DNA of 60,350 nucleotides from assembly GCA_937873135.1 (NCBI GenBank), contig CALMVQ010000083.1:21997-82346 (forward strand), written 5' to 3'. The translations under genes were made by a program, and so were the position numbers. The notes beneath the pieces were generated by a model. It had not been told where the DNA came from. It did not search any database and saw only the letters and a program-made list of their open reading frames with translations. The stretch is from an uncultured Scytonema sp. GTDB taxonomy: Bacteria > Cyanobacteriota > Cyanobacteriia > Cyanobacteriales > Nostocaceae. Shown here in pieces: positions 37,264 through 45,757 of the stretch (the first letter of the stretch is position 1; each line of letters opens with the position of its first letter).

Positions 37264-37783
37264 TTTGAAATATGTTCTCCTGCCTAAGTTAAGTTAAAGC
37301 ATTTGTGAAAGCTACTAGCTTTCGGGCATTAGCTTCTAGATTCATTGTCTTTTATCACTTATAAGCTAATGCGTATCTGTATTGCAGTCTTGGACTTGGA
37401 AACTGTGTCATGCGTCTTTTGTCGCAAATAACAACTCTGAGGTCTACTGAATGCACATCTACTGGCTTAATAGCTTGTGGCATTGATATTTATAAGTTTA
37501 AAACAAACAAATCAATCTTGGTATTAACTGCCTTTGCCTGATCGCCTGCTACTCTTAGTTGGAACTGAATTTGATTTTTGAGATTTTCGGTAAGCAATCA
37601 GTCGTCAAAACTTCCTGGGATTGAGCTTTGTCAACTGTTAGACAAGAGCGAGCGCCTAAGCTTGAGAAGTTAAGTATACTGACTAGTGAGTCCGGTTCAA
37701 ATAGCGTCGTATCTCCCCTTCGTCAGAACGGCTGATTGCCTTACTGCTACAACTAATTTGACAACTCAAATAGCATTGCTAAA
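37264..37783. other. 520-bp petB-petD intergenic region
   Basis: I see no gene, no terminator with a T-run and no repeat of the families found elsewhere in the window. The sequence is moderately AT-rich. A GGACTCACTAGTCAG-like near-palindrome sits around 37680-37692. It may carry a petD promoter of its own. Confidence 0.4.
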
Positions 37784-38431
37784 TTACAAAGGACCAGAAA
37801 TCCCCTGCTTCCGGATCATCAAAAAGTGCAGCAGCATAAAGACAGCAATGAACCAAGGCAGCACAAAAGTGTGTGCGCTGTAATAGCGAGTCAAAGTTGC
37901 TTGACCGACACTCGATCCACCACGTAGCAATTCAGATATGGTTGTGCCCACAATAGGAATTGCCTCTGGTACGCCGCTGACAATTTTCACAGCCCAGTAA
38001 CCAACTTGGTCCCAAGGTAAGGAGTAACCAGTCACACCGAAGGAAACGGTGATCACAGCCAATATGACACCAGTTACCCAAGTAAGTTCACGAGGCTTTT
38101 TGAAACCACCTGTTAGGTAAATCCGGAAGACGTGCAAAATCATCATCAGCACCATCATACTGGCAGACCAGCGATGGACGGAGCGAATCAGCCAGCCGAA
38201 GTTCACTTCATTCATTAAGTACTGCACCGAAGAATAAGCTTCGGTCACAGTTGGCTTGTAGTAGAATGTCATGGCAAATCCCGTGGCGAACTGAATGAGA
38301 AAGCACGTTAGGGTGATGCCACCAAGACAGTAAAAGATGTTGACGTGAGGGGGGACGTACTTGCTAGTAACGTCTTCAGCGAGGGCTTGAATCTCCAAGC
38401 GTTCCTCAAACCAGTCATAAACGTTAGCCAT
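37784..38431 (-). CDS. petB: cytochrome b6
   Basis: This 215-aa core subunit of the cytochrome b6f complex has four membrane helices. The b-heme histidines lie in the [18 protein letters not shown] region (helix B) and in [13 protein letters not shown] ... [16 protein letters not shown] (helix D). The covalent heme c' cysteine is in the early conserved segment [12 protein letters not shown]. It starts [20 protein letters not shown], as all cyanobacterial PetB do. It transfers electrons from plastoquinol to the Rieske centre in the thylakoid. The ctpA gene is divergent upstream. Confidence 0.98.
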   Translation of the reverse strand: MANVYDWFEERLEIQALAEDVTSKYVPPHVNIFYCLGGITLTCFLIQFATGFAMTFYYKPTVTEAYSSVQYLMNEVNFGWLIRSVHRWSASMMVLMMILHVFRIYLTGGFKKPRELTWVTGVILAVITVSFGVTGYSLPWDQVGYWAVKIVSGVPEAIPIVGTTISELLRGGSSVGQATLTRYYSAHTFVLPWFIAVFMLLHFLMIRKQGISGPL

Positions 38432-39093
38432 ACAATCTCAAGTTCCTCGGAATTGCTCGCGGTTAATAAACATCCCAATTAAAAATTTTGGGATTTTGAC
38501 TAAGAGAATTTTGCTCGTCAGTGTTGCGAGCAGTAAGAGCGTTTACTTTCCTATTAAAAAAGTTAACACTCAAAGAAAGAGGGTATGTATTGCGTTCTCT
38601 TCGCACCCAAACACACAAAGTCGTGGATACAAAGTAGATCTTATCGCTCGGTGAGTTGATCCCACTCACCACACTACATGATTCAATTGTACCACTGCTC
38701 TTAAAGTTGACCCAAGTTTATCCATATTCAATGAAGTACGACTTTGGACACATTTCAATACTCTTGACAATTTCTATAACATAATCAAGAAATAGATTTC
38801 ATTAATATGATTCTGTTAAGCTCCCGTTCCCTGATTCATAACGGGGGATGAGCGCATTAACTGTTGACTTAAATTCCTAATAACAGTTAACCGTCAACAA
38901 GCACCACATGCGCCGCCATTTATGTGGGTAGTTCTGTAGGAAGGTTTTCAACGCTCCTCACCTACGGTGGAAGACACTCGCTCTTTGTGCTGGTTCCGCC
39001 ACAGGCAACTGCCCGTCCCATAACTAAAAGTCAATGGGTATTTTTGTGCTCTTATTGTAATTTGGGTTGAAAGTGGAAGTGAAAATAGGGTTC
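38432..39093. other. 660-bp divergent region between petB and ctpA
   Basis: It should hold the promoters of both genes. No gene is seen. TTAACTGTT (38857) and AACAGTTAA (38882-38890) form a 9-bp inverted repeat. CCCGTT (38823) pairs with AACGGG (38840-38845) around a 12-bp loop. I could not assign clear -10/-35 boxes. Confidence 0.4.
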
Positions 39094-40323
39094 ATGCACA
39101 AACAGTTTTTTCGGATTGGATTATCACTGCTCGTAACTTTTTGGTTAGGTTTTTGCAGCTTTTGTCAACCTGTATTGGCTTTAACAGAAGAACAAAAGCT
39201 AGTCACCGAAGTTTGGCGAATTGTTAATCATACCTATATAGATGGGACATTTAATCATCAAAATTGGTCAGCGTTACGAAAAAAGACCTTAGAGAAACCG
39301 CTCAACGATTCCCCGGCAGCTTATGCGGCAATTCAAACAATGCTGAGGAGCCTTGACGACCCTTTTACCCGCTTTTTAGACCGGGAGCAGTACCGTAGTT
39401 TGCAAGTCAATACCTCCGGGGAACTCATGGGAGTAGGATTGCAAATTGCCCTCAATTCGGAAACTGGAAAGCTAGAGGTTGTGTCTCCTATAGCTGGTTC
39501 ACCAGCAGAAAAAGCTGGTATGAAACCACATGATCACATCCTCAAAATTGAAGGCTTTTCTACAGAAAAACTCACTCTCGACGAAGCTGCTGCTAAGATG
39601 CGCGGACCAATTGGTAGTTCTGTTACCTTATTGATTGAACGAGATGGAGGACAAAAGGAAATTCAAATAGTACGTGATCGCATTGCTCTTAATCCAGTGG
39701 TGGCAGAATTACATTCGTCTCCTCAAGGGATGCCCTTCGGATACATTCGCCTCACACAATTTAATGCTAATGCATCAGCCGAACTAGCACGCGCTATTTC
39801 CAGTTTAGAGAAAAAGGGTGCTGATGCCTATATTCTCGATTTACGAAACAATCCTGGCGGACTGTTGCAGGCGGGAATTGAGATTGCCCGTTTGTGGTTA
39901 GACTCTGGGACTGTTGTTTACACGGTCAACAGGCAAGGTATTCAGGGGTCATTTGACGCCTTTGGTCCTTCTCTGACAAAAGATCCTTTAGTTGTTTTGG
40001 TGAATCAAGGAACTGCCAGTGCTAGTGAGATACTTGCTGGTGCTTTACAAGATAATAATCGTGCCTCATTAGTTGGAGAAACTACCTTTGGTAAAGGTTT
40101 AATCCAATCCTTATTTGAGTTATCAGATGGTTCTGGCTTAGCCGTCACAATTGCTAAGTACGAAACTCCCAACCATCGAGATATTAACAAATTAGGTATT
40201 CATCCAGATAAAGTTATTCCCTCTGTTAATATCAACCGCCAACAGATTGGTACAGAGGCCGATCTCCAATATCAGGCAGCAGTGGAAATTTTGGCAAAAA
40301 ATTTGGTTGTGGGGAGTACGTAG
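39094..40323 (+). CDS. ctpA: carboxyl-terminal processing protease CtpA
   Basis: This S41 serine protease matures the D1 protein of photosystem II by removing its C-terminal extension in the thylakoid lumen. Residues are numbered from the TTG-start frame at 39067. A signal peptide (MHKQFFRIGLSLLVTFWLGF, then ...VLALT) is followed by a PDZ domain (GVGLQIALNSETGKLEVVSP, ...IAGSPAEKAGM). The protease core follows with the catalytic dyad S318 (NQGTASASEI) and K343 (FGKGLIQ), 25 residues apart as in known D1 proteases. I use the ATG at 39094. It is divergent from petB, an arrangement known in cyanobacteria. Confidence 0.93.
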   Translation: MHKQFFRIGLSLLVTFWLGFCSFCQPVLALTEEQKLVTEVWRIVNHTYIDGTFNHQNWSALRKKTLEKPLNDSPAAYAAIQTMLRSLDDPFTRFLDREQYRSLQVNTSGELMGVGLQIALNSETGKLEVVSPIAGSPAEKAGMKPHDHILKIEGFSTEKLTLDEAAAKMRGPIGSSVTLLIERDGGQKEIQIVRDRIALNPVVAELHSSPQGMPFGYIRLTQFNANASAELARAISSLEKKGADAYILDLRNNPGGLLQAGIEIARLWLDSGTVVYTVNRQGIQGSFDAFGPSLTKDPLVVLVNQGTASASEILAGALQDNNRASLVGETTFGKGLIQSLFELSDGSGLAVTIAKYETPNHRDINKLGIHPDKVIPSVNINRQQIGTEADLQYQAAVEILAKNLVVGST

Positions 40324-40329
40324 GAGTCA

Positions 40330-40381
40330 GTTTAATTATAGATCACATCTGAGTACATCCAAATATGATGTCAAACTCGCT
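40330..40381. repeat. dispersed palindromic repeat (ATCTGGGTACATCC family), copy 2
   Basis: GTTTAATTATAGATC...ATCTGAGTACATCC...GATGTCAAACTCGCT aligns along its length with copies at 17749 and 55510. It begins 6 bp after the ctpA stop codon, as copy 1 follows leuC, between ctpA and the convergent MBL-fold gene. Confidence 0.6.
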
Positions 40382-40443
40382 CACTTCATCTCTTGGGTAA
40401 TCGGAAGAATAATGACTACCGCGTTACCCGTTACCCATTCCCT

Positions 40444-41184
40444 TTAAAGAGGAGGTTCAGTCTGAAGTAGAGCTTGTAGATCCAAACTAACTAAGTGCTG
40501 GTAAGCTCGATCTATTGCTCGTTTTCCTCTGAGAAATCCTGTGTTTGCACCAGGACAAATATACTGAAGAGTTTCTGGTGTAAAGCGATCGCGCAGCAAC
40601 TGGAGACTCTTAATTTGTCGGGACCAGTGAAAGGTTTTCGCTGTTCTCAATGGCACGGGTTCACCTTGGTGATCGGGAAGTAAATGACGTCCCGAGAACA
40701 GTACACCGCCAAAATCACTGTAGTAAAGGCAGGATGAACCCGGAGAATGACCGGGTGTCCAAATTAGTCTTGCTACTGAATTTAGAGTGAATTCTCTTTC
40801 AAAGGCTGTGTGAGTTAATCCGGGTATTAAATAAGCTTCTTGTTCTTGAATCAGAATCTCCAATCCAAAGGTTTGCTGGATTTCTGTGGAGAGAGCGATC
40901 GCACTCCGATGCGTCAAAAATAACCAACGCACGCCACCATGCAAATGCAAAAAATCCTGATTTGTCTTGTCCCATGCCGGACAATCGATCAAGATATTGC
41001 CTTCGTTTCTGACAATAAAATAAGCGGTTCCTCCTAACGTCTCTCGATTTGGTGGAAAGGCAAAAATAGTATTGAGCGTGAAATCCGAACCAAGTCCAAG
41101 GTTCTCTACTTCCTGAGAAAGGACTATTCGTGGTGGCTTGAGTTTATAACTCGATTCGTGAGGGATGGGATTAGCAAAACTCAT
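40444..41184 (-). CDS. metallo-beta-lactamase-fold protein with degenerate metal site
   Basis: The 246-aa protein follows the MBL fold: GGTAYFIVRNEGNILIDCPA strand pair, LFLTH, then a late GHSPGSSCLYY motif. In active members the first motif is HxHxDH, but here it is THRSAIALST. The FSGD segment reads FSGR, so most metal ligands are replaced while the GHSPG histidine remains. It may have lost hydrolase activity or use a different site. Convergent with ctpA, divergent from the site-2 protease gene. Confidence 0.78.
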   Translation of the reverse strand: MSFANPIPHESSYKLKPPRIVLSQEVENLGLGSDFTLNTIFAFPPNRETLGGTAYFIVRNEGNILIDCPAWDKTNQDFLHLHGGVRWLFLTHRSAIALSTEIQQTFGLEILIQEQEAYLIPGLTHTAFEREFTLNSVARLIWTPGHSPGSSCLYYSDFGGVLFSGRHLLPDHQGEPVPLRTAKTFHWSRQIKSLQLLRDRFTPETLQYICPGANTGFLRGKRAIDRAYQHLVSLDLQALLQTEPPL

Positions 41185-41427
41185 ATTTCAAAATAATTTA
41201 ATGATCATATGGAATATTGGGTTGTTCTTTTACTATGACCTGACCAGGATGCCTATCTGGCTCCACATGGTTAGTAATGAGCGAATCAGCACGGCTATGG
41301 ACGGGATGGAATGCTGTATATGGCAGTCCACAAAATCCACTAAAAACTCTTACGATTTAGCTGATAATCATCTGCCCTCTGTTATACTGGCTGTAGTTTC
41401 AGTGGGGACGTCGCTCGCCCTCATGAG

Positions 41428-42645
41428 ATGACCGAACCCAAAGCACCAGAACAACAGTCGGCTATCCATCCTATCGCAGAATCACTACCAGTGCGTCCCA
41501 TTGAGCCAACAGAAGAAACCCAGCTGCGAAATTGTTTTCCCTGGTCTGTATACTACATCCAAAACATTGAGTATCGACCTCAAGCTGTCATTTGTCGAGG
41601 TAAGTTAAAAACTAATCCGACTAACGCCTATCAACAGGTTAAGGCAAATATAGAAGCGCAGTTTGGGGAGCGCTTTGTGCTGATCTTTCAAGAAGGTTTG
41701 AATGGCAAACCCTTCTTTGTTCTTGTTCCCAATGCTCAAGCGACTAAAACTCATACAAGCCAATCAGAGAAGTTAGCCCGACCTGGATTAGCGCTTATAC
41801 TTCTTATAGCTACGTTCATGACGACGACCTTGGTAGGAACGAGGATTGCTGGGATTGATCCTACATCAGGGTACTCCAACCCAGTTACACTTCTGAAGGG
41901 ATTGCCCTATGCTTTGGCGATCATCGCAATTTTGGGCATCCACGAACTCGGCCACTATTTGACAGCTAGGTACTACAAAATTCGCTCGACACTGCCTTAC
42001 TTTATTCCGGTACCTTTTTTCCTGGGAACCTTTGGTGCATTCATTCAAATGCGTAGTCCCGTACCCAACCGTAAAGCTTTATTTGACCTGAGTATTGCTG
42101 GACCGATTGGAGGCTTTATTGTCACTTTACCCTTACTCATCTGGGGTTTGGCTCATTCTCAAGTGATTGCCATCACTGAAAAAACAGGAATTCTTAATCC
42201 TGACGCTCTCAATCCTCAAAATTCTATCCTACTTGCACTCCTCTCGAAGTTAGCTTTGGGAAGTCAATTAACAGCAAAATCAGCTATTGACTTACATCCT
42301 GTAGGTGTAGCAGGTTTTTTAGGTCTGATAGTAACAGCATTGAATTTGATGCCAGTAGGACAGTTGGACGGAGGTCACATAATCCACGCTATGTTCGGGC
42401 AAAGAACCGCAATCGTCATTGGTCAAGTTTCTCGCTTGCTGCTTCTCCTTCTTTCTTTAGTGCAGCCAGTGTTCTTTTTCTGGGCGATTGTCTTATGGTT
42501 TGTACCGCTCATTGATGAGCCTGCTCTCAATGATGTCACTGAACTAGACAATAAACGTGATATTTGGGGTTTGCTGGCAATGGCTTTGTTGGTGATTATT
42601 ATATTGCCATTGCCACAGGCGTTGGCTCATTTGTTAAAAATTTAA
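41428..42645 (+). CDS. site-2 protease family (M50) intramembrane metalloprotease
   Basis: This 405-aa polytopic protein is of the type also found in chloroplasts (EGY1-like). Its soluble N-terminal domain spans about 1-115. The zinc motif HELGH (172-176) is in membrane helix 2, and the second motif LMPVGQLDGGH supplies D314. Site-2 proteases cut membrane-bound regulators or signal peptides within the bilayer; the substrate here is unknown. The start at 41428 follows a MBL-fold gene on the other strand. Confidence 0.9.
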   Translation: MTEPKAPEQQSAIHPIAESLPVRPIEPTEETQLRNCFPWSVYYIQNIEYRPQAVICRGKLKTNPTNAYQQVKANIEAQFGERFVLIFQEGLNGKPFFVLVPNAQATKTHTSQSEKLARPGLALILLIATFMTTTLVGTRIAGIDPTSGYSNPVTLLKGLPYALAIIAILGIHELGHYLTARYYKIRSTLPYFIPVPFFLGTFGAFIQMRSPVPNRKALFDLSIAGPIGGFIVTLPLLIWGLAHSQVIAITEKTGILNPDALNPQNSILLALLSKLALGSQLTAKSAIDLHPVGVAGFLGLIVTALNLMPVGQLDGGHIIHAMFGQRTAIVIGQVSRLLLLLLSLVQPVFFFWAIVLWFVPLIDEPALNDVTELDNKRDIWGLLAMALLVIIILPLPQALAHLLKI

Positions 42646-42660
42646 GCACTTAGCTTTGAT

Positions 42661-42734
42661 ACTCTCCGGGCTGAAGCCACGGAGATTCTTAAGACATTGC
42701 TGTCTTAATATCCTTATTGCTAAGGTTCCCAGGC
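42661..42734. mobile_element. IS200/IS605-type end with hairpin, next to TnpB relic
   Basis: CTCCG-GGCTGAAGCCA-CGGAG (42664-42684) forms a compact hairpin about 85 bp beyond the stop of the TnpB relic. That is the position where IS605-type elements carry their right end and guide (omega) RNA. A sister copy without tnpB lies at 30596-30671. Confidence 0.55.
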
Positions 42735-42767
42735 TCAACACGTTTGCACAGAGTGCGTAATGATATC

Positions 42768-43000
42768 TCAGGAGCGATTTTTCGGGCGTTTAGAACCTCT
42801 CTTCTCTTCGAGACGCTTCGCCAACGAGACGCTGCGCGAACGTGGCTCAAGTTCCTTGGAGTCCCCAAGTACTGTACTGGCTATGTTAGACATAGCTAGT
42901 TCTTTTATGTTTTTTGCTGCATTAATGTCAGCGTGTTTGATAAGATTGCAAGCAAAATCAGTGAATAACTGTACCCCAATCTTATCAAAGGTGCTACGTA
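42768..43000 (-). pseudogene. TnpB (IS605 OrfB) C-terminal relic
   Basis: Reading leftwards, one frame gives FTDFACNLIKHADINAAKNI, then KELAMSNIASTVLGDSKELE. The HADINAAKNI segment is the conserved end of the TnpB zinc-ribbon/RuvC-III region. One zinc cysteine pair is degenerate, and upstream core sequence is missing. The 3' tail (PRSRSVSLAKRLEEK) comes from a small GAGACGCTTCGCCAACGAGA-type dispersed repeat. It ends at a TGA at 42768-42770. Non-functional. Confidence 0.6.
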
Positions 43001-43011
43001 CCTGCCTAGTA

Positions 43012-43059
43012 TATTTCCTTTGATACTATGCTCAATAAATTGAGACTATAAAGGAAATA
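43012..43059. repeat. long imperfect hairpin at the TnpB relic boundary
   Basis: TATTTCCTTT (43012) pairs with AAAGGAAATA (ending 43059), and the inner CTCAAT pairs with ATTGAG around AA. It forms a near-continuous hairpin of about 20 bp just beyond the upstream edge of the TnpB relic, so it may be the other transposon end or a terminator for the cpcS-like gene. Confidence 0.5.
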
Positions 43060-43109
43060 AGAAACGAAAAGCTCTGGTTAACTCCTGTTAGCCATGCTTT
43101 TACATGACA

Positions 43110-43673
43110 CTAACTTGATACTGACTGAGTTGCTTCGGAAGCTTCCTGTGCAGGTTGCCCACCCATGCGAATCTCAGAAGTAAAGGAAGCCATACTAAAG
43201 CCGCCAAAACGTTTCAGGACACCCACCCGCATTCGCAAATTAGGACTGGCAAACCACAAACGTTCTTCAGACCACATAGTTTCGTACTCTGTAACTAGTG
43301 TCAGTGCACCATCACTACCCATCTTGTAGCTTCCTGCGACTGGAGTCTTCTCTGCATAACCCATTTCCCGCAACAACTTGCCTTCGTCGGCATCATCTTC
43401 ATTGGGAACAATCACCAGTACTGTAGAACCATTATGTTTTTCTTCATCCCATTCCATTGTCCCGTTCCAAGTGACTCTTGCACCACAAGATGCACGGCTG
43501 GGTTCAAATTCATATTGTTCGCACAGTTTGATAACATCTGGATGATCTGCAGACAGCATCTCGATCACGATGTCTGATTTGCCATTTTCTGCTTGCTTAA
43601 AGGCTAAATGATGACTGGTGCGATGAGAAAACCACTTACCAGCACTCAATTGAAAAAACTCTTCAATATTCAC
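43110..43673 (-). CDS. CpcS/CpeS-type phycobiliprotein lyase
   Basis: This 187-aa lipocalin-fold chromophore lyase attaches bilins to cysteine 84 (82) of phycobiliproteins. Family features include [20 protein letters not shown] followed by HHL, the [16 protein letters not shown] segment, [17 protein letters not shown], and [15 protein letters not shown]. It could be CpcS or CpeS; the exact bilin and partner cannot be read off. The next gene upstream on the same strand, an NblB-like HEAT protein, also belongs to phycobilisome biology. Confidence 0.88.
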   Translation of the reverse strand: MNIEEFFQLSAGKWFSHRTSHHLAFKQAENGKSDIVIEMLSADHPDVIKLCEQYEFEPSRASCGARVTWNGTMEWDEEKHNGSTVLVIVPNEDDADEGKLLREMGYAEKTPVAGSYKMGSDGALTLVTEYETMWSEERLWFASPNLRMRVGVLKRFGGFSMASFTSEIRMGGQPAQEASEATQSVSS

Positions 43674-43983
43674 GTCAAAATCCTTTTCATTCCTCTTTTT
43701 TAAAGTAGCAGGTTCATAGCAGGTTTAATAGACTTTGCCCACCATACATTCTTACTGCTGGTTGTGATCGCAAAAACCAACAATATCAACTTCCTCTAGA
43801 AGGGTTGAATCCAAAGAGGTAAACTAAATCTGAGAAAACCGATGCTTCATAACTCAGAAGTGTCATTAATTGCTGCTATCATCTCGTGATTGTAGTGGCT
43901 TGATTCGCACTTTGCTGATCATTGGTTTGGTTTCACAAACCAGAGCTTAAGCGCACCAGCTATTAAGCCTCTGTACTCAACCG
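43674..43983. other. 310-bp spacer between the CpcS-like gene and the HEAT gene
   Basis: No gene or strong secondary structure is seen. It presumably contains the promoter of the lyase gene. Confidence 0.35.
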
Positions 43984-44655
43984 CTATTGCTCTGCCTCTA
44001 ACCTTTGGAGAGAGATCCTCGCTGCCTCAGAAACGTGAGAATGACTATCCTTCTCCAAGTATTTTAATGCCGAGATACTCTTGGGACTTTGAAGATGACC
44101 TAATGCTTCTGCAAGGCGTTGGCGCACTAACCAATCATCTGATTGGGCGAAGCGGAGAATATGATCTATTGCCGATATATCTTTGATTTCTCCCAATGCC
44201 GCGATCGCAGCTTGTTGTACTACCACTTCCTCACTATCCAGTGCTTTAATCAGGACTTCATGAGCGCGGGGATCTTTCAGATTGCCCAAGGAAACTGCGG
44301 CACTAAAACGCACCAACCAATCGGTATCTTCGTAAAAAGCCCTTACTAACGGTTCAAAGCCTCTAATGTCACCTAAATATCCCAGTGCTCCAGCAGCATC
44401 AGCACGGATACCATAATCAGGGTCAGTTTCTAGAGTTTGGACTAAAATTGGGTAACATTCTGCCGTTTGTTTAACCCCTAAGGCAAATATTGCCATTGAC
44501 CGCAATTGGAGAGATTCGTCGTCCAGCACCTTTTTAATCAAAGGAACTGCGTCCTCTGCTGGGACATTCCTTAAAGAGGCAAGTGCTACCATGCGATCGC
44601 GTAAATTAGAGCTTTCTAACTGCGCGGAAATTTCTTCTATGCTTGAATCAGCCAT
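43984..44655 (-). CDS. HEAT-repeat protein, NblB / phycobilisome degradation type
   Basis: The protein has 223 aa and about six HEAT-like repeats (MAIFALGVKQ, DAAGALGYLGD, SAAVSLGNLKD, AAIAALGEIKD, RLAEALGHLQS). NblB proteins are bilin-lyase-like HEAT proteins needed for chlorophyll or phycobilisome turnover in nutrient stress, and CpcE/F lyase subunits are relatives. The length and the neighbouring CpcS-type lyase favour NblB or a lyase-like role. No membrane segment. I leave the symbol open because HEAT paralogs are common. Confidence 0.8.
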   Translation of the reverse strand: MADSSIEEISAQLESSNLRDRMVALASLRNVPAEDAVPLIKKVLDDESLQLRSMAIFALGVKQTAECYPILVQTLETDPDYGIRADAAGALGYLGDIRGFEPLVRAFYEDTDWLVRFSAAVSLGNLKDPRAHEVLIKALDSEEVVVQQAAIAALGEIKDISAIDHILRFAQSDDWLVRQRLAEALGHLQSPKSISALKYLEKDSHSHVSEAARISLQRLEAEQ

Positions 44656-44774
44656 TTAGTTCAAAGCAATTCGATCTACTTACATCTACTTTAACCTGCC
44701 CTTAGTATCCCTGTACTCTATCAATGTGGGTGATCAAGCGGTTCAAAAACTTACCAAAGTCGTAGAGTGCTTAG

Positions 44775-44942
44775 GACATCTGTCAAGAAATAATCGCCCA
44801 GACATTCAAGCAGGGAATAATTCAACCTGGAATTAGCACTGCTGTAACTCCCTTACCTGTACCAGAACCCTCTTTTTTACTAGGAATACTGATGTTTGGA
44901 TCTGAAGTTACATGGTACAAACTTAAGCGCAGATACCTAAAA
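44775..44942 (+). pseudogene. PEP-CTERM sorting-signal remnant
   Basis: The frame open from 44775 has no start codon. It encodes TAVTPLPVPEPSFLLGILMF then GSEVTWYKLKRRYLK: a VPEP motif, a short hydrophobic run and a basic stop-transfer cluster. This is the tripartite PEP-CTERM signal at the end of exported proteins in cyanobacteria. The hydrophobic part is interrupted by charged residues (SEV) and the frame runs on into the antisense of yoeB, so it is a decayed 3' end. The protein body is gone. Confidence 0.5.
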
Positions 44943-44943
44943 C

Positions 44944-45210
44944 TTACTCATAATGGGTCCACATCCGAACTATCTTAACTACTTGCTCGGATTCAATTAC
45001 CTCATATACCAAACGATGCTGTATATTTATCCTGCGAGAATAAGCACCTGATAAGTCACCAATCAGCTTTTCATAAGGCGGAGGATTTTGAAAAGGATTT
45101 TCTTCAAGGACTGCGAGTAATTCCTCCGCTTTCTCCTTCAAATTACTAGAAGCTAACTTCTTCGCGTCTTTTTGCGCTTGTTTTGTATAAACCAACTTCC
45201 AACTCACCAA
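44944..45210 (-). CDS. yoeB: YoeB-family mRNA interferase toxin
   Basis: The 88-aa toxin has the family pattern WKLVYTKQAQKDAKKL ... NPFQNPPPYEKLIGDLSGAY ... SRRINIQHRLVYEV ... KIVRMWTHYE. The catalytic Glu, Arg and C-terminal His-Tyr are in place. YoeB cleaves mRNA at the ribosome when free of antitoxin. Its ATG overlaps the end of the antitoxin gene by 7 bp, the usual antitoxin-first arrangement. Confidence 0.93.
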   Translation of the reverse strand: MVSWKLVYTKQAQKDAKKLASSNLKEKAEELLAVLEENPFQNPPPYEKLIGDLSGAYSRRINIQHRLVYEVIESEQVVKIVRMWTHYE

Positions 45211-45449
45211 TCTAACTCCCCATCACATTCTTCGATAGGAGTTGCTAACCCTTCTTTTATAGATTCTCGCATTCCAGGGACAGATAATAAGTAAAGAGTT
45301 TCCTGAATAGCAGACCAGTCTTTTTCGGCAAGCAGAATCGCATTACCACGCTCACCCTGAATAATAACAGGTTTACCCTGCTCTGAAACTTGGTCGATTA
45401 GCTTTTGTAAATTATTTTGAGCGTCGTTGACGGGAAGCAAAGACATCAT
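45204..45449 (-). CDS. yefM: YefM/Phd-family antitoxin
   Basis: The 81-aa antitoxin has the N-terminal DNA-binding/dimer part LLPVNDAQNNLQKLIDQVSE with GKPVIIQGERGNAILL, and a C-terminal tail (MRESIKEGLATPIEECDGEL) that wraps the toxin. Two adjacent ATGs (45449 and 45446) are possible. It represses its own operon in known members. The yoeB gene follows with a 7-bp overlap. Confidence 0.92.
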   Translation of the reverse strand: MMSLLPVNDAQNNLQKLIDQVSEQGKPVIIQGERGNAILLAEKDWSAIQETLYLLSVPGMRESIKEGLATPIEECDGELDW

Positions 45450-45757
45450 GATTTACCTACAATTTCTCTAATAATAACTATTGCCTTGTTAAAATTTTTC
45501 TCGGATGACTTACTTGGAACTTAGACCAATTCTGTATGGGGCTGCGCTATATTTTCCCGTAGATGGGGCTACATGAACAAAGCGTGGCAAGTCAAGCTAA
45601 TAATTTAGCGTATATTCATAAAGAAACGGTATTACAATCTCCTAAAGTTAATAGTAAAATTTACTGTTGGAATCTTATTCCCAGCAAAGAGTAACCATCA
45701 CCACAAAAGCAGCTGATAATCACAGCTGCTTTGCGCTCCTTTCATGTGTTACCTTAT
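45450..45757. other. 308-bp spacer between yefM and metF
   Basis: It contains the metF terminator hairpin listed separately and a 43-codon + strand frame (45563-45694) without a ribosome binding site. The preceding frame 45505-45573 (MTYLELRPILYGAALYFPVD) seems to continue into it through a frameshift, so it might be a small gene relic; I do not recognise it. Confidence 0.35.
45706..45732 (-). terminator. metF terminator
   Basis: AAAGCAGCTG-7 nt-CAGCTGCTTT has ten perfect pairs, and in the minus direction it is followed by TTTT. It is located 26 bp beyond the metF stop. A good intrinsic terminator. Confidence 0.6.
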
